23,831 nucleotides of DNA from Prevotella sp. CAG:891 (GTDB lineage Bacteria > Bacteroidota > Bacteroidia > Bacteroidales > Bacteroidaceae): the NCBI GenBank assembly GCA_000437675.1, contig FR901734.1, positions 5,351 through 29,181 of the forward strand. The letters run 5' to 3'. Below are positions 1-7,371 of the stretch, piece by piece. The translations under genes were made by a program, and so were the position numbers. Every line of letters starts with the position of its first letter. Position 1 is the stretch's first letter. The notes under the pieces are model-generated. The model was not told the origin of the DNA and made no database searches. It saw only the letters and a list, made by a program, of their open reading frames with translations.

Positions 1-635
1 CGCTCTTCCGCGTTGGTACGCTGGGTTTTGAGCAGAGCAAACTACCCAGGTTGCTTTCGGCCATTCCGCATTTGCCCACTTTCGATTTGGGGCGCAATGT
101 CACGCCGCTTTTCGACCATCACCACCAGCACGACGGACAAACGAGCATCGACCCGCACGTATGGATGTCGCCCGAAAACCTCAACAGTATGGCCGCTGTA
201 GCTTGCCGCGCGCTGTGTCGGCTTGATTCGGCCAACAGCCAAACCTATCAGCAGAACCTTGCGCGTTTTTGCCGCAGCAACGAACTGCTCGACGATTCGC
301 TGCACCGCGCCTTGAAGCCGCTGCGCCACCGTTCATTCATCATCCACCACCCTGCCCTGGGTTATTTGGCCCGTCGCTACGGCTTGCGGCAAATTGCCGT
401 GGAACACGACGGCAAGGAGCCTTCGGCAGCGCGCATTCGCCAAATCATAAGCCGTGCGCGCGCCGAGGGGGTGACTACGGTGTTTATATCCAAGGAACAC
501 ACGGGGCGTGCTGCCCGACAAATTGCCGAGGCCATTGGTGCCCGGGTGGTCGAAATCAATCCGCTCGACTACGACGTGCCGCGCCAGCTGCGCCTCATCA
601 CCGACGCACTGACGAAAACCGCTGCACCGCGCTAA
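1..635 (+). CDS. znuA: Zinc/manganese ABC transporter substrate-binding protein, 5' end missing
   Basis: The reading frame is open from the window edge (first full codon at base 3) to the TAA at 633-635, so only about 210 C-terminal residues are visible and signal peptide and start lie outside. The protein resembles the TroA/ZnuA cluster A-I periplasmic metal-binding family. A His-rich loop (HHHQHD) is followed by DPHVWMSPENL, the family's hallmark after the first lobe. Later come IIHHPALGYLARRYGL, carrying a candidate metal-ligand His, and EHDGKEPSA at the start of the second lobe. In this family the protein captures Zn2+ or Mn2+ and delivers it to an inner-membrane ABC permease. The His-rich loop favours zinc, but this is inference. 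An ATP-binding subunit gene follows after 139 bp; no permease gene is present here. Confidence 0.85.
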   Translation, partial: LFRVGTLGFEQSKLPRLLSAIPHLPTFDLGRNVTPLFDHHHQHDGQTSIDPHVWMSPENLNSMAAVACRALCRLDSANSQTYQQNLARFCRSNELLDDSLHRALKPLRHRSFIIHHPALGYLARRYGLRQIAVEHDGKEPSAARIRQIISRARAEGVTTVFISKEHTGRAARQIAEAIGARVVEINPLDYDVPRQLRLITDALTKTAAPR

Positions 636-774
636 ACCAAGGTGCAAATGCTGCGCCGGTCCTTGTCGGCAAAGCGTCTACGTTCTTTTTGTTTGGGGAA
701 ATATTTTTTTTGAAAAAGAGGAATATCCCTGTCTGCTCACCATCGGTGTGCTTCATTCAATAATTTTTTCAGCC

Positions 775-1459
775 ATGCCTTCACCCATACTGCATATTTC
801 GGACGTTTGCCTGAGCTACGGCGAACGCCATGTTCTGTGTCACATCAGCCAAGAACTGCTCAACAACGACTTTGTGGTGCTCACCGGACCGAACGGCGGC
901 GGCAAAACCACGCTGCTGCGGCTCATTGCCGGACTGTTGCCGCCCACACGTGGCCGCATTGAGCGGCAAAAGGGCATTACCATGGGCTATCTGCCGCAAT
1001 ACCGCCACATCGACCGCCAGTTTCCCACCACCGTGGTCGACATTGTGCGCTCGGGCCTTTCCTGCCGCAAAAAGGTGTGGCAGCCGCTCAGTGCCGAGTT
1101 AAAGGGGCGGGCCGACGAGGCGGTGTGCCGAGTTAAAGGGCTGGGCCGACGAGGCGCTGGCGCTCTTCGGGCTGTCGGACTTAGCCTCGCGTCCCATTTC
1201 CGACCTCAGCGGCGGTCAGTGGCAGCGTACGCTTCTGGCGCGTGCCTTTGCGCCGAAACCCGACTTGCTGCTGCTCGACGAACCCGAAACGCACCTCGAC
1301 GAGGCATCGCGCCACGAACTCTATGCCCTGCTCAACGAGGTGCGCCGCCAAGCGGCCATTGTGGTGGTGAGTCACGACGAAAAGGAGTTTCCTGCCATCG
1401 AGGGGCGCAAAATATGGCACGTCGAACAGGGGACAGTCACGCTGCGCAACGAATGGTAA
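775..1459 (+). pseudogene. znuC: Metal ABC transporter ATP-binding protein, frameshifted by a tandem duplication
   Basis: From ATG 775 the frame encodes a normal ABC ATPase N-terminal half: Walker A GPNGGGKTT at residues 38-46 and a Q-loop (GYLPQYRHID). After about residue 116 it leaves the family sequence and runs out of frame to 1467. The rest of the ATPase continues in the next frame to TAA 1457-1459: signature LSGGQWQR, Walker B LLLLDEPETHLDE and the switch His in VVVSHDE. The break coincides with a 34-bp tandem duplication (1091-1158); deleting one unit leaves exactly 217 codons in frame, a normal ZnuC-size 216-residue protein. As written the gene cannot make a working ATPase unless frameshifting or repeat contraction occurs. 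An assembly or base-calling error is the main alternative. Its place after znuA suggests it energised the same metal importer. Confidence 0.85.
1091..1158 (+). repeat. 34-bp imperfect tandem duplication inside znuC
   Basis: Units 1091-1124 and 1125-1158 are both 34 bp and differ at only three positions (GC versus CT in the middle and one base near the end). Read in their own frames, both encode AELKG-R/W-ADEA. Because 34 is not a multiple of 3, the second copy shifts the reading frame by one. Confidence 0.95.
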
Positions 1460-1498
1460 CTTTCTGAACTGTCACTGATATACATATATATGTATCGC

Positions 1499-1546
1499 AA
1501 AAAGAGTGGACAGGTGAAACATAATCACCTGTCCACTCTTTTTTTT
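1499..1546 (+). terminator. Rho-independent terminator after znuC
   Basis: A perfect 16-bp inverted repeat (1501-1516 and 1526-1541, core GAGTGGACAGGTG) closes a 9-nt loop and runs into a T tract. It lies 40 bp after the znuC stop. The stem starts in an A tract, so it could also act in the minus direction. Confidence 0.93.
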
Positions 1547-1634
1547 CTCTATAAAAATTTTCCCCACCCCATTGCTTAACCCCATTTCTTGCAAACTTTC
1601 TTTGTGTATTCGCCTTTCCCTTTTCTGAAAGCAC

Positions 1635-1670
1635 AAAAAAAGCACCCACATCTTTGCAGATGCAGGTGCT
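1635..1670 (-). terminator. Terminator of the tRNA-Asn transcript
   Basis: On the minus strand AGCACCTGCATCT pairs imperfectly with AGATGTGGGTGCT and is followed by a run of about seven T (the A tract at 1635-1641). It begins directly after the tRNA CCA end. Confidence 0.85.
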
Positions 1671-1747
1671 TGGCGCTTCAGGATGGGCTTGAACCAACGA
1701 CCCCCTGATTAACAGTCAGGTGCTCTAACCAACTGAGCTACTGAAGC
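1671..1747 (-). tRNA. tRNA-Asn (anticodon GTT)
   Basis: Read on the minus strand, a complete cloverleaf is visible. The acceptor GCTTCAG pairs with CTGAAGC. The D arm is GCTC/GAGC with AGTTGGTTA, and the anticodon stem CCTGA/TCAGG closes loop CTGTTAA, giving anticodon GTT. The T loop is TTCAAGC. The T stem GTTGG/CCATC has one T-T mismatch. The discriminator is G, and CCA is encoded (1671-1673). Confidence 0.97.
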
Positions 1748-1790
1748 AATGTAGTAAGTAAAAAACTTACCATCTTTGTCTGAATTGCGG

Positions 1791-1833
1791 TGCAAAGATA
1801 ATGGTTATTTTTGAAATAACCGCTATCTTTGCA
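1791..1833. promoter_or_regulatory. Symmetrical divergent promoter region between tRNA-Asn and the kinase
   Basis: TGCAAAGATA at 1791-1800 and TATCTTTGCA at 1824-1833 are perfect reverse complements. Each contains the Bacteroidetes -7 consensus TAnnTTTG (minus at 1793-1800, plus at 1824-1831), pointing away from each other, toward tRNA-Asn and the kinase. A second, inner palindrome (GGTTATTT-ttg-AAATAACC, 1803-1821) fills the gap. A standard -33 TTTG at the usual spacing was not found for either side. Confidence 0.6.
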
Positions 1834-1857
1834 CAGAAATTTTTAAAAAAAAATTCA

Positions 1858-2832
1858 ATGAAGAAAGTTTTGGGTATTGGAAATGCCCTTGTTGACGTAC
1901 TTGTACAGGTAGAGAGTGAACTGATACTCAACGAATTACAACTTCCGAAAGGCTCGATGCAGCTTATTAACACGGAAAGGTACCTGAAAATTCAAAAACG
2001 CCTCGAATCGCTCAATAAGCAACTTACAACGGGTGGTTCGGCTTGCAACACCATTCTGGCCATTGCCAATTTGGGTGGACAACCGGGCCTCATCGGCAAG
2101 GTGGGTCACGACGAAATGGCCACTTTTTTTGCCGACAACTGTGTCCGACATGACATCAAGGCTAATTTGCTCCATGCCGAACAGTTGCCTACGGGGGTAG
2201 CTTCGACCTTTATTACGCCCGACGGACAGCGCACCTTTGGCACACACCTGGGGGCTGCCGCCACACTCACAGCCGACGATATTAAGGCTGAATGGTTCGA
2301 AGGCTATGATTATTTCTACATCGAGGGCTATTTGGTTCAGAACCACGCGCTCATACGCCGCGCTGTCGACTTGGCGCACCGTGCCGGGCTGCAGGTGTGC
2401 ATCGACCTGGCCAGCTTCAACATTGTCGAGGAGGACCGCGAGTTCTTTAAGGAACTGTTGCAAAAAACGGACATCGTGTTTGCCAACGAACTCGAGGCGG
2501 CGGCTTTCACGGGTTGCACGGATGCACAGCACAATGTGGAAGCATTGGCTAAACTCTGCCACATTGCGGTGGTTAAAATTGGCAAGAAGGGCGTTCTTGT
2601 GCGCCGTGGCGACGAACAGATTCACTGTCCGGCACGCGAGGTGCCTGTGGTGGTCGACACCACAGCAGCGGGCGACTATTTCTCGGCAGGCTTTTTATTT
2701 GCCCTTTCTCAGGGCTGCGGCCTGATGGAATGTGCCCGTTTGGGTTCCTTGCTCTCAGGACACATCATCGAGGTGGTGGGAACGGCTCTGCCGCCCGAAA
2801 CTTGGACTAAAATCAAGCAAACGCTTTCCTAA
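1858..2832 (+). CDS. PfkB-family carbohydrate/nucleoside kinase (adenosine kinase-like)
   Basis: A cytoplasmic kinase of 324 residues, the usual size for the ribokinase/PfkB family, which phosphorylates sugars or nucleosides with ATP. The N-terminal strand MKKVLGIGNALVDVLVQV and the Gly-Gly motif TGGSACN (G59-G60) are family features. The C-terminal motif DTTAAGDYFSAGF (from D267) contains the anion-hole glycines and catalytic base D273. Bacteroidetes homologues are often labelled adenosine kinase, but the substrate cannot be read from sequence. ATG 1858 was chosen because it starts the first conserved strand, follows an A-rich stretch, and lies 27 nt after the TATCTTTG promoter element; ATG 1801 lies upstream of that element. 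The stop overlaps the next start (TAATG), indicating translational coupling with the S41 protease. Confidence 0.88.
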   Translation: MKKVLGIGNALVDVLVQVESELILNELQLPKGSMQLINTERYLKIQKRLESLNKQLTTGGSACNTILAIANLGGQPGLIGKVGHDEMATFFADNCVRHDIKANLLHAEQLPTGVASTFITPDGQRTFGTHLGAAATLTADDIKAEWFEGYDYFYIEGYLVQNHALIRRAVDLAHRAGLQVCIDLASFNIVEEDREFFKELLQKTDIVFANELEAAAFTGCTDAQHNVEALAKLCHIAVVKIGKKGVLVRRGDEQIHCPAREVPVVVDTTAAGDYFSAGFLFALSQGCGLMECARLGSLLSGHIIEVVGTALPPETWTKIKQTLS

Positions 2833-4523
2833 TGATGCGACACTTTATAGGTAAACTCACGTTCGTGCTCGGCTGCGCGGTCTGCACGGCCTTGCCGGCC
2901 CGGGCGCAAACGACCAACCACAATTTCGAGGTCATGAAGCACCTCGACATTTTCAATCAGCTCTACCGCGAGCTCGACCTGTTCTACGTCGATACGCTAA
3001 GTGCGAAAAAGAACATTGGCAACGCCATCAACTATATGCTTGAAATGATCGACCCGTACACCGAATACTACGCGGCCGAGAACACCAACGACCTCAAGCA
3101 GATGACTACGGGCAAATATGCGGGCATCGGTTCGGTTATCAGCTACCGCGACGAACTGAAACGCTGCATCATCGAAAAGCCCTACGAGGGTAACCCGGCG
3201 GCCGATGCCGGACTTTTGCCGGGCGACATCATTCTGGCCATCGACGGCAAGGACATTCCGACTTGCGATTCGAAGGACCTTGAAAAGCGGGCTGAATACT
3301 CAAACAGTGTCAGCACGGGGGTGCGTGGCGAACCGGGCACAACGCTCGAACTGAAAGTGAGACGTCCGACCAACAACCGCACTTACACCTTCAAGGTGAC
3401 GCGGCGCAGCATTCTCATTCCGAGCGTGGCACTGGCCACGGTGCTGTCTGACAGCATTGGCTACATCAAAATCTCCCAATTCATCGAAGGAACGAGCAAC
3501 GAGGTGCGCCGCGCCATGGTCGACCTCAAGCAACAGGGGGCGCGCAGCCTCATCCTCGACTTGCGCAACAACCCCGGAGGGGTGCTTGAAGAGGCGGTAA
3601 AAACGGTCAACCTGTTCATTCCGCGGGGCCGCGAGGTGGTGAACATGAAGGGTAAGGTAAAAGAGGCCAACCAAACGTACAAAACGGTGCTCGACCCTCA
3701 GGACCCCGACATTCCGCTCATTGTGCTCACCAACGAGCAGTCGGCCTCGTCGTCCGAAATCACGGCTGGGGCTTTGCAGGACTACGACCGGGCACTCATC
3801 GTGGGTCGCCGCACTTACGGCAAAGGCCTGGTGCAGCAAAGCCGCGAACTGGCGTATAAGGGGGCACTGAAACTGACGGTGGGCAAGTACTACATTCCCT
3901 CGGGCCGCTGCGTGCAGGCTTACGAATTTCGCGATGGCATGCCGGTGCACCGCCCCGACTCGCTGAGCCGCGAATTCCGCACGGCCAACGGGCGCATTGT
4001 GCGCGACGGGGGTGGCATTAAGCCCGATGTGGAAATCAAGAGCGACAGTCTGCCCAACTTGCTGGCCTACATGGATGCCAGCACGCAGTTGTTTGACTTT
4101 TGTGTGAACTACTGCGCCAAACATCCCAAAATTGCGCAACCCGAGGATTTCAGCATTTCGGACGATGAATACGCTGATTTTTGCGAATTCATGAAGAAGC
4201 ACAAATTTACTTACGACCGTCAGAGCCTGCGGGTGCTCGAAACACTGAAAACCTTTGCCCGATTCGAGGGATACGACACTGAGGCGCGTGCCGAAATCGA
4301 GGCGTTGGAAAAGAAACTGAAGCACAACGAGGATTACGACTTTAAGCGGTGGAAGCCGGAAATCAAGAAGGTGCTTGAAGCGGCCATCGTGGAGCGTTAC
4401 TACTTCGATGCCGGACGCTACCGCTACTTGCTGCGCACCGACAAAGAGGTGCAGCAGGCGGTGAAACTGATGCGCAACACCAAGGCAATGCTGAAAACGC
4501 TCAGCGGCGAACCCGAGGCTTAG
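2832..4523 (+). CDS. S41 family C-terminal processing peptidase (CtpA/Prc type)
   Basis: A 563-residue exported serine protease. A signal peptide (residues 1-25, ending ALPARAQ) is followed by an N-terminal helical region. A PDZ domain comes next (about 95-180), with EGNPAADAGLLPGD and IDGKDI typical of the carboxylate-binding loop. The S41 core follows, with LDLRNNPGG and NEQSASSSEITAG. By the spacing of characterised CtpB, the catalytic residues are S306, K331 (TYGKGLVQ) and Q335. About 120 residues of charged, helical sequence follow the protease domain. Family members trim or degrade periplasmic proteins from the C-terminus and bind a substrate tail through the PDZ domain. The gene starts within the kinase stop codon, so the two are probably cotranscribed; ATG 2835 is an alternative start one codon later. 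A strong terminator follows at 4586. Confidence 0.93.
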   Translation: MMRHFIGKLTFVLGCAVCTALPARAQTTNHNFEVMKHLDIFNQLYRELDLFYVDTLSAKKNIGNAINYMLEMIDPYTEYYAAENTNDLKQMTTGKYAGIGSVISYRDELKRCIIEKPYEGNPAADAGLLPGDIILAIDGKDIPTCDSKDLEKRAEYSNSVSTGVRGEPGTTLELKVRRPTNNRTYTFKVTRRSILIPSVALATVLSDSIGYIKISQFIEGTSNEVRRAMVDLKQQGARSLILDLRNNPGGVLEEAVKTVNLFIPRGREVVNMKGKVKEANQTYKTVLDPQDPDIPLIVLTNEQSASSSEITAGALQDYDRALIVGRRTYGKGLVQQSRELAYKGALKLTVGKYYIPSGRCVQAYEFRDGMPVHRPDSLSREFRTANGRIVRDGGGIKPDVEIKSDSLPNLLAYMDASTQLFDFCVNYCAKHPKIAQPEDFSISDDEYADFCEFMKKHKFTYDRQSLRVLETLKTFARFEGYDTEARAEIEALEKKLKHNEDYDFKRWKPEIKKVLEAAIVERYYFDAGRYRYLLRTDKEVQQAVKLMRNTKAMLKTLSGEPEA

Positions 4524-4585
4524 GCTGTGACGCTTTCTGCCAACTCGCGTTTTGTCACGCTGTAAACACACTCACACACTTACCC

Positions 4586-4637
4586 AAAAGTGCCGGAAGA
4601 CGGAGCCTTGCAGCCCGTCTTCCGGCACTTTTTTTTG
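4586..4637 (+). terminator. Rho-independent terminator after the S41 protease
   Basis: AAAAGTGCCGGAAGACGG (4586-4603) pairs with CCGTCTTCCGGCACTTTT (4615-4632) over a short loop, followed by more T. It is one of the strongest hairpins in the window and ends the kinase-protease operon. Confidence 0.95.
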
Positions 4638-4763
4638 TATTTTTCGGTGCGGACAATGTTAAACTGCGTCCTGCCACAAGGGTAAATTTACATTAAAATT
4701 CATACCTATACATTTCCTCTGTTTTCACGGGCCTACCTCCTTAACCGGCCGATGCTTCAAATT

Positions 4764-4857
4764 AGTTCCGCGATTGTCGGATTTAGTTCCGAGCTTGTCC
4801 GAATTAGTTCCGAGCTTGTTCAATTTAGTTCCGAGCTAGTTTCAACAATCGCGGAAC
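4764..4857 (+). repeat. 21-bp repeat array 1 (four units) with flanking inverted repeat
   Basis: Four units begin with AGTTCC at 4764, 4785, 4806 and 4827, an exact 21-bp period. Units 2-4 share AGTTCCGAGCT, which is nearly its own reverse complement. Unit 1 carries AGTTCCGCGATTGT instead. GTTCCGCGATTGT (4765-4777) and its perfect reverse complement ACAATCGCGGAAC (4845-4857) bracket the array. The 613-bp gap 4524-5136 contains this array, the terminator at 4586 and the hairpin at 5054; no convincing gene was seen in it. A 56-codon frame (4752-4922) runs through the array and reads ISSELVR-like heptads, but it is not considered a gene. Confidence 0.95.
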
Positions 4858-5053
4858 GGCTGATAATCAGCGTTTTCAAAAAAACCACAATCGCGTTCCC
4901 ACGCTCACCAATCCTGCTCTGAAACACAGGCAGCAGCGCAGCATTTGCCTTTTACCTTTATTAAACTATTTGTCAAAACGGATACTTCGTTTCGTTCAGA
5001 AGTCACACTGCACGAAGGTTGCCGCACAAACGCAGTGGTCACTTACCAAACAA

Positions 5054-5094
5054 GTGCCGGCCGACGGGCTGTTGGGCTTCGTCGGTCGGCACGT
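5054..5094 (-). terminator. Hairpin downstream of the AraC-type regulator, probable terminator
   Basis: GTGCCGGCCGACG and CGTCGGTCGGCAC form a 13-bp stem with a single G-T pair over a 15-nt loop. It lies 43 bp beyond the minus-strand regulator's stop codon. The T tract on the minus side is weak (CTTGTTTGG), so efficiency is uncertain. Confidence 0.6.
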
Positions 5095-5136
5095 TTTGAT
5101 GTGATTGTATGTGCATCAACTCCTTGAGGCATAGGT

Positions 5137-6432
5137 CTACGCTTCGAGATCCACACACATTTGTCGGAATTGGGTGGGCGTAACCCCGGTAATGCGTTTG
5201 AACGAACGGCTGAATATCGCCACACTCGAATATCCCGTGATATAGGCTATTTCGGTCAGCGTCTTCTCGGGGTGCCGATATATCAGTTTTTGGGCTTCGT
5301 CAATGCGCAACTGATTGATGTAGAGGTTGAAATTGATGCCTTTAATCGAATTCAGATAGCCCGAAAGCAAACGGGGCGATACGCCAATCATTTCGGCCAC
5401 CTTCAAAAGGTTTATGTCGTCGCGCAGAAAATATTTTTTGTCATTCTCCACCCATTGTTCCAGCCTGTACTTCACACTGGGGGCTTCGTCGGACAAACAG
5501 GAACTGCTGTTTTCATTGACACGGCGGTGGGCAACCGGGGCTACCTGTTCGGGCGAAGTAGCTGTTTCGGCAGGGGCTTGCAAAGGTTCGTTGCCGAACG
5601 AGAGGGTTACGCGGGCCTCTTTATTTTCCACCTTTTCATCGATTTCATCAAGGGTATAGAGGGCTGGCTCCATGATGTAATACCGCCGGTGAAAACGGAT
5701 AAACATGCAAACCACGAGCACAAAAAACGTGGTTTTAATGTATATCAACGTCATACTAATGGTAAACACCGACATGATGGGCACACCGTAAAACAGCAGT
5801 ATGCAGCTGAGCATGGCGAGCAGGTAAAGGCAGTAGAAACCGGTTCCAAACTGTATGACGTAGGCGTGCTGATGTTCGCGATAGGCAAAGTAGCTATTGA
5901 TTTGGCGCCGATAGCGCAGCATCGTGCTGACGAGTACAAAAAAGTTAATCAGTATGGTGGCTGCAAAATGTAGCAGCGACACATAGAACAGAACGCTCGT
6001 AAACCGCCAACCGGTTGACTCGGGCGAGCCTAACAGGTTGAGAAGGTCGGCATAGTACTGCCACACGGCGGCTAACACCGAAATGAGCATCAGCGCAATG
6101 CCCGAAACCACACCGAACCGAAACACAAAACGGTAATAATGCGAGCGGTGCAGCAGCTTCAAGGCGGCCATCGACACCAGCGAGGTCTCGATGGGGAGCA
6201 GGGGAATAACCACCACGGCATGGTCTACCAGCAGATAGCTCGGAATATGCGGCACCAGCACATTGGCCGCACACACCACAAGGTCGAAAAGTATGGCGAG
6301 GGTGAGCACCTTGCTCGAGGCGGTGTACTGGGTCGAACGCTTGCCCACTGCGCCTACCATCGAACCCATAACCAGGCTCAAAACCAGCATCACGCAGCAG
6401 GGGGGAAATAGGGGCTGAAAATAGTGAATCAT
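5137..6432 (-). CDS. Membrane-integrated AraC-family transcriptional regulator (7 TM plus HTH)
   Basis: A 431-residue protein with two parts. Residues 1-250 contain about seven hydrophobic helices, for example LVLSLVMGSMVGAV, ALMLISVLAAVW and FFVLVVCMFIRF. After an acidic linker of about 70 residues, residues 324-431 form an AraC/XylS DNA-binding domain. It has two helix-turn-helix units: LLKVAEMIGVSPRLLSGYLN, then LTEIAYITGYSSVAIFSRSF, with the family signature ending FKRITGVTPTQFR. The layout suggests a one-component membrane sensor that binds DNA from the membrane; ligand and targets are unknown. ATG 6432 was preferred over the in-frame GTG at 6465. A TATATTTG element upstream (6581-6588) could be its -7 promoter. 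It is divergent from the AT-rich island genes, so those are possible targets (inference only). Confidence 0.88.
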   Translation of the reverse strand: MIHYFQPLFPPCCVMLVLSLVMGSMVGAVGKRSTQYTASSKVLTLAILFDLVVCAANVLVPHIPSYLLVDHAVVVIPLLPIETSLVSMAALKLLHRSHYYRFVFRFGVVSGIALMLISVLAAVWQYYADLLNLLGSPESTGWRFTSVLFYVSLLHFAATILINFFVLVSTMLRYRRQINSYFAYREHQHAYVIQFGTGFYCLYLLAMLSCILLFYGVPIMSVFTISMTLIYIKTTFFVLVVCMFIRFHRRYYIMEPALYTLDEIDEKVENKEARVTLSFGNEPLQAPAETATSPEQVAPVAHRRVNENSSSCLSDEAPSVKYRLEQWVENDKKYFLRDDINLLKVAEMIGVSPRLLSGYLNSIKGINFNLYINQLRIDEAQKLIYRHPEKTLTEIAYITGYSSVAIFSRSFKRITGVTPTQFRQMCVDLEA

Positions 6433-6580
6433 TGAAATAGGAGGTTTGCACGCAACAGACTGCACAAACCAAAAGCTGCTTCAATGCAAGCAAGAAGAAA
6501 CGATGGAAGAAAACGGCATAAATCTGTCGGGCGTAAAATGCATATACGACACCTTTTTGCAAATGTGTAAATAATATCTA

Positions 6581-6588
6581 CAAATATA
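6581..6588 (-). promoter_or_regulatory. Candidate -7 element for the AraC-type regulator
   Basis: On the minus strand this reads TATATTTG, matching TAnnTTTG. It lies about 150 bp upstream of the regulator's ATG. No matching -33 TTTG was seen at 19-22 nt, so it is only a partial match in AT-rich DNA. Confidence 0.35.
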
Positions 6589-6814
6589 CAATTTTTACAC
6601 TAAATAACCCACACTACCTTATATAAAACTCCGTATGCACTAATAACAGTTGCACAATAACGCATACTGCCCAATTCTGCTGTCTATTTTTAAAAACCCA
6701 AATCAATATTACACATTTTTCCATTAATCTACCAAAGTTATATACTTATAGTCAATAATTCTAATAATTAAAAATCACAAATTCATCATTTATACAATTA
6801 TTTCTTACATTTTA

Positions 6815-6846
6815 TTTGTCTAAGTAAATATATATATATATATTTG
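6815..6846 (+). promoter_or_regulatory. Full-consensus Bacteroidetes promoter in the AT-rich island
   Basis: TTTG (6815-6818), a 20-nt spacer and TATATTTG (6839-6846) match both elements of the Bacteroidetes primary sigma promoter. Transcription would begin near 6853 and run toward the lipoprotein gene. No other full match was found between here and 7372. Confidence 0.6.
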
Positions 6847-6852
6847 CCACGA

Positions 6853-7371
6853 AATAAACAAACATCCCGTGATTGAATATAAGAATATGTGAGTGATTTA
6901 AATAACATCGCACCCATTAACAAAACATATGAGAACAAATGACTCGGTTACTAAGCCAATACGTATAAAAAGAATTCGTGGGAAAAATGCCAGCCCGCGA
7001 ACTAAGGCTACCAACAAAACTTAGGAACCTTTTTAAAAACAAACACATCCAATAATGGCAAATAACGAAAAAGTATTTTTATTTCACAAAGTAATAGCGA
7101 AAACTATACTTCACGAAACCATACCATACAAGAGAAAAAGGAATCATCTAAAACTACAATTATTTAATTAGGCAAAACTTCTCGAGTGGTACGGATTCAA
7201 GGGATTAAACCAATGAACAAATAAAGCACGTTCAAAACATCTTCGACTCAAAACCGAGAAAAAAGTTAAGTTATATAATCCCAAAAGACAAAAAAAACAA
7301 TGTTTAACCAACAATGAATTCAATACTGCTGCTGCATCAGTTTGCATTCAATATTCAAAAAACAATGCTTT
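6853..7371 (+). other. AT-rich leader of the lipoprotein gene with three tiny reading frames
   Basis: About 520 nt separate the promoter from the lipoprotein ATG, with no recognisable gene. Three short ATG frames are visible. The first is 6929-7024 (31 residues, basic, starting MRTNDSVTKPIRIKRI). The second is 7055-7171 (38 residues, starting MANNEKVFLFHKVIAK). The third is 7314-7382 (22 residues, starting MNSILLLHQF), whose stop lies 8 bp inside the lipoprotein gene in another frame. Frames of this size arise easily by chance in AT-rich DNA, so none is called as a gene. The third is the best placed to act as a leader peptide coupled to lipoprotein translation. The stretch 6433-6814 holds only the regulator's upstream region and AT-rich DNA. 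Confidence 0.35.

Noticed and set aside
1801..1857. Upstream ATG for the kinase
   Set aside because: It would place the start before the promoter element and add residues not seen in the family.
3300..4571. 423-codon minus-strand frame
   Set aside because: It lies opposite the S41 protease gene, has no recognisable domain, and reflects GC-rich codon bias.
4764..4857. 21-bp arrays as a CRISPR
   Set aside because: The units are contiguous with no unique spacers, far too short, and no cas genes are nearby.
4945..5127. 60-codon frame after array 1
   Set aside because: It has no recognisable domain and runs through the regulator's terminator hairpin.
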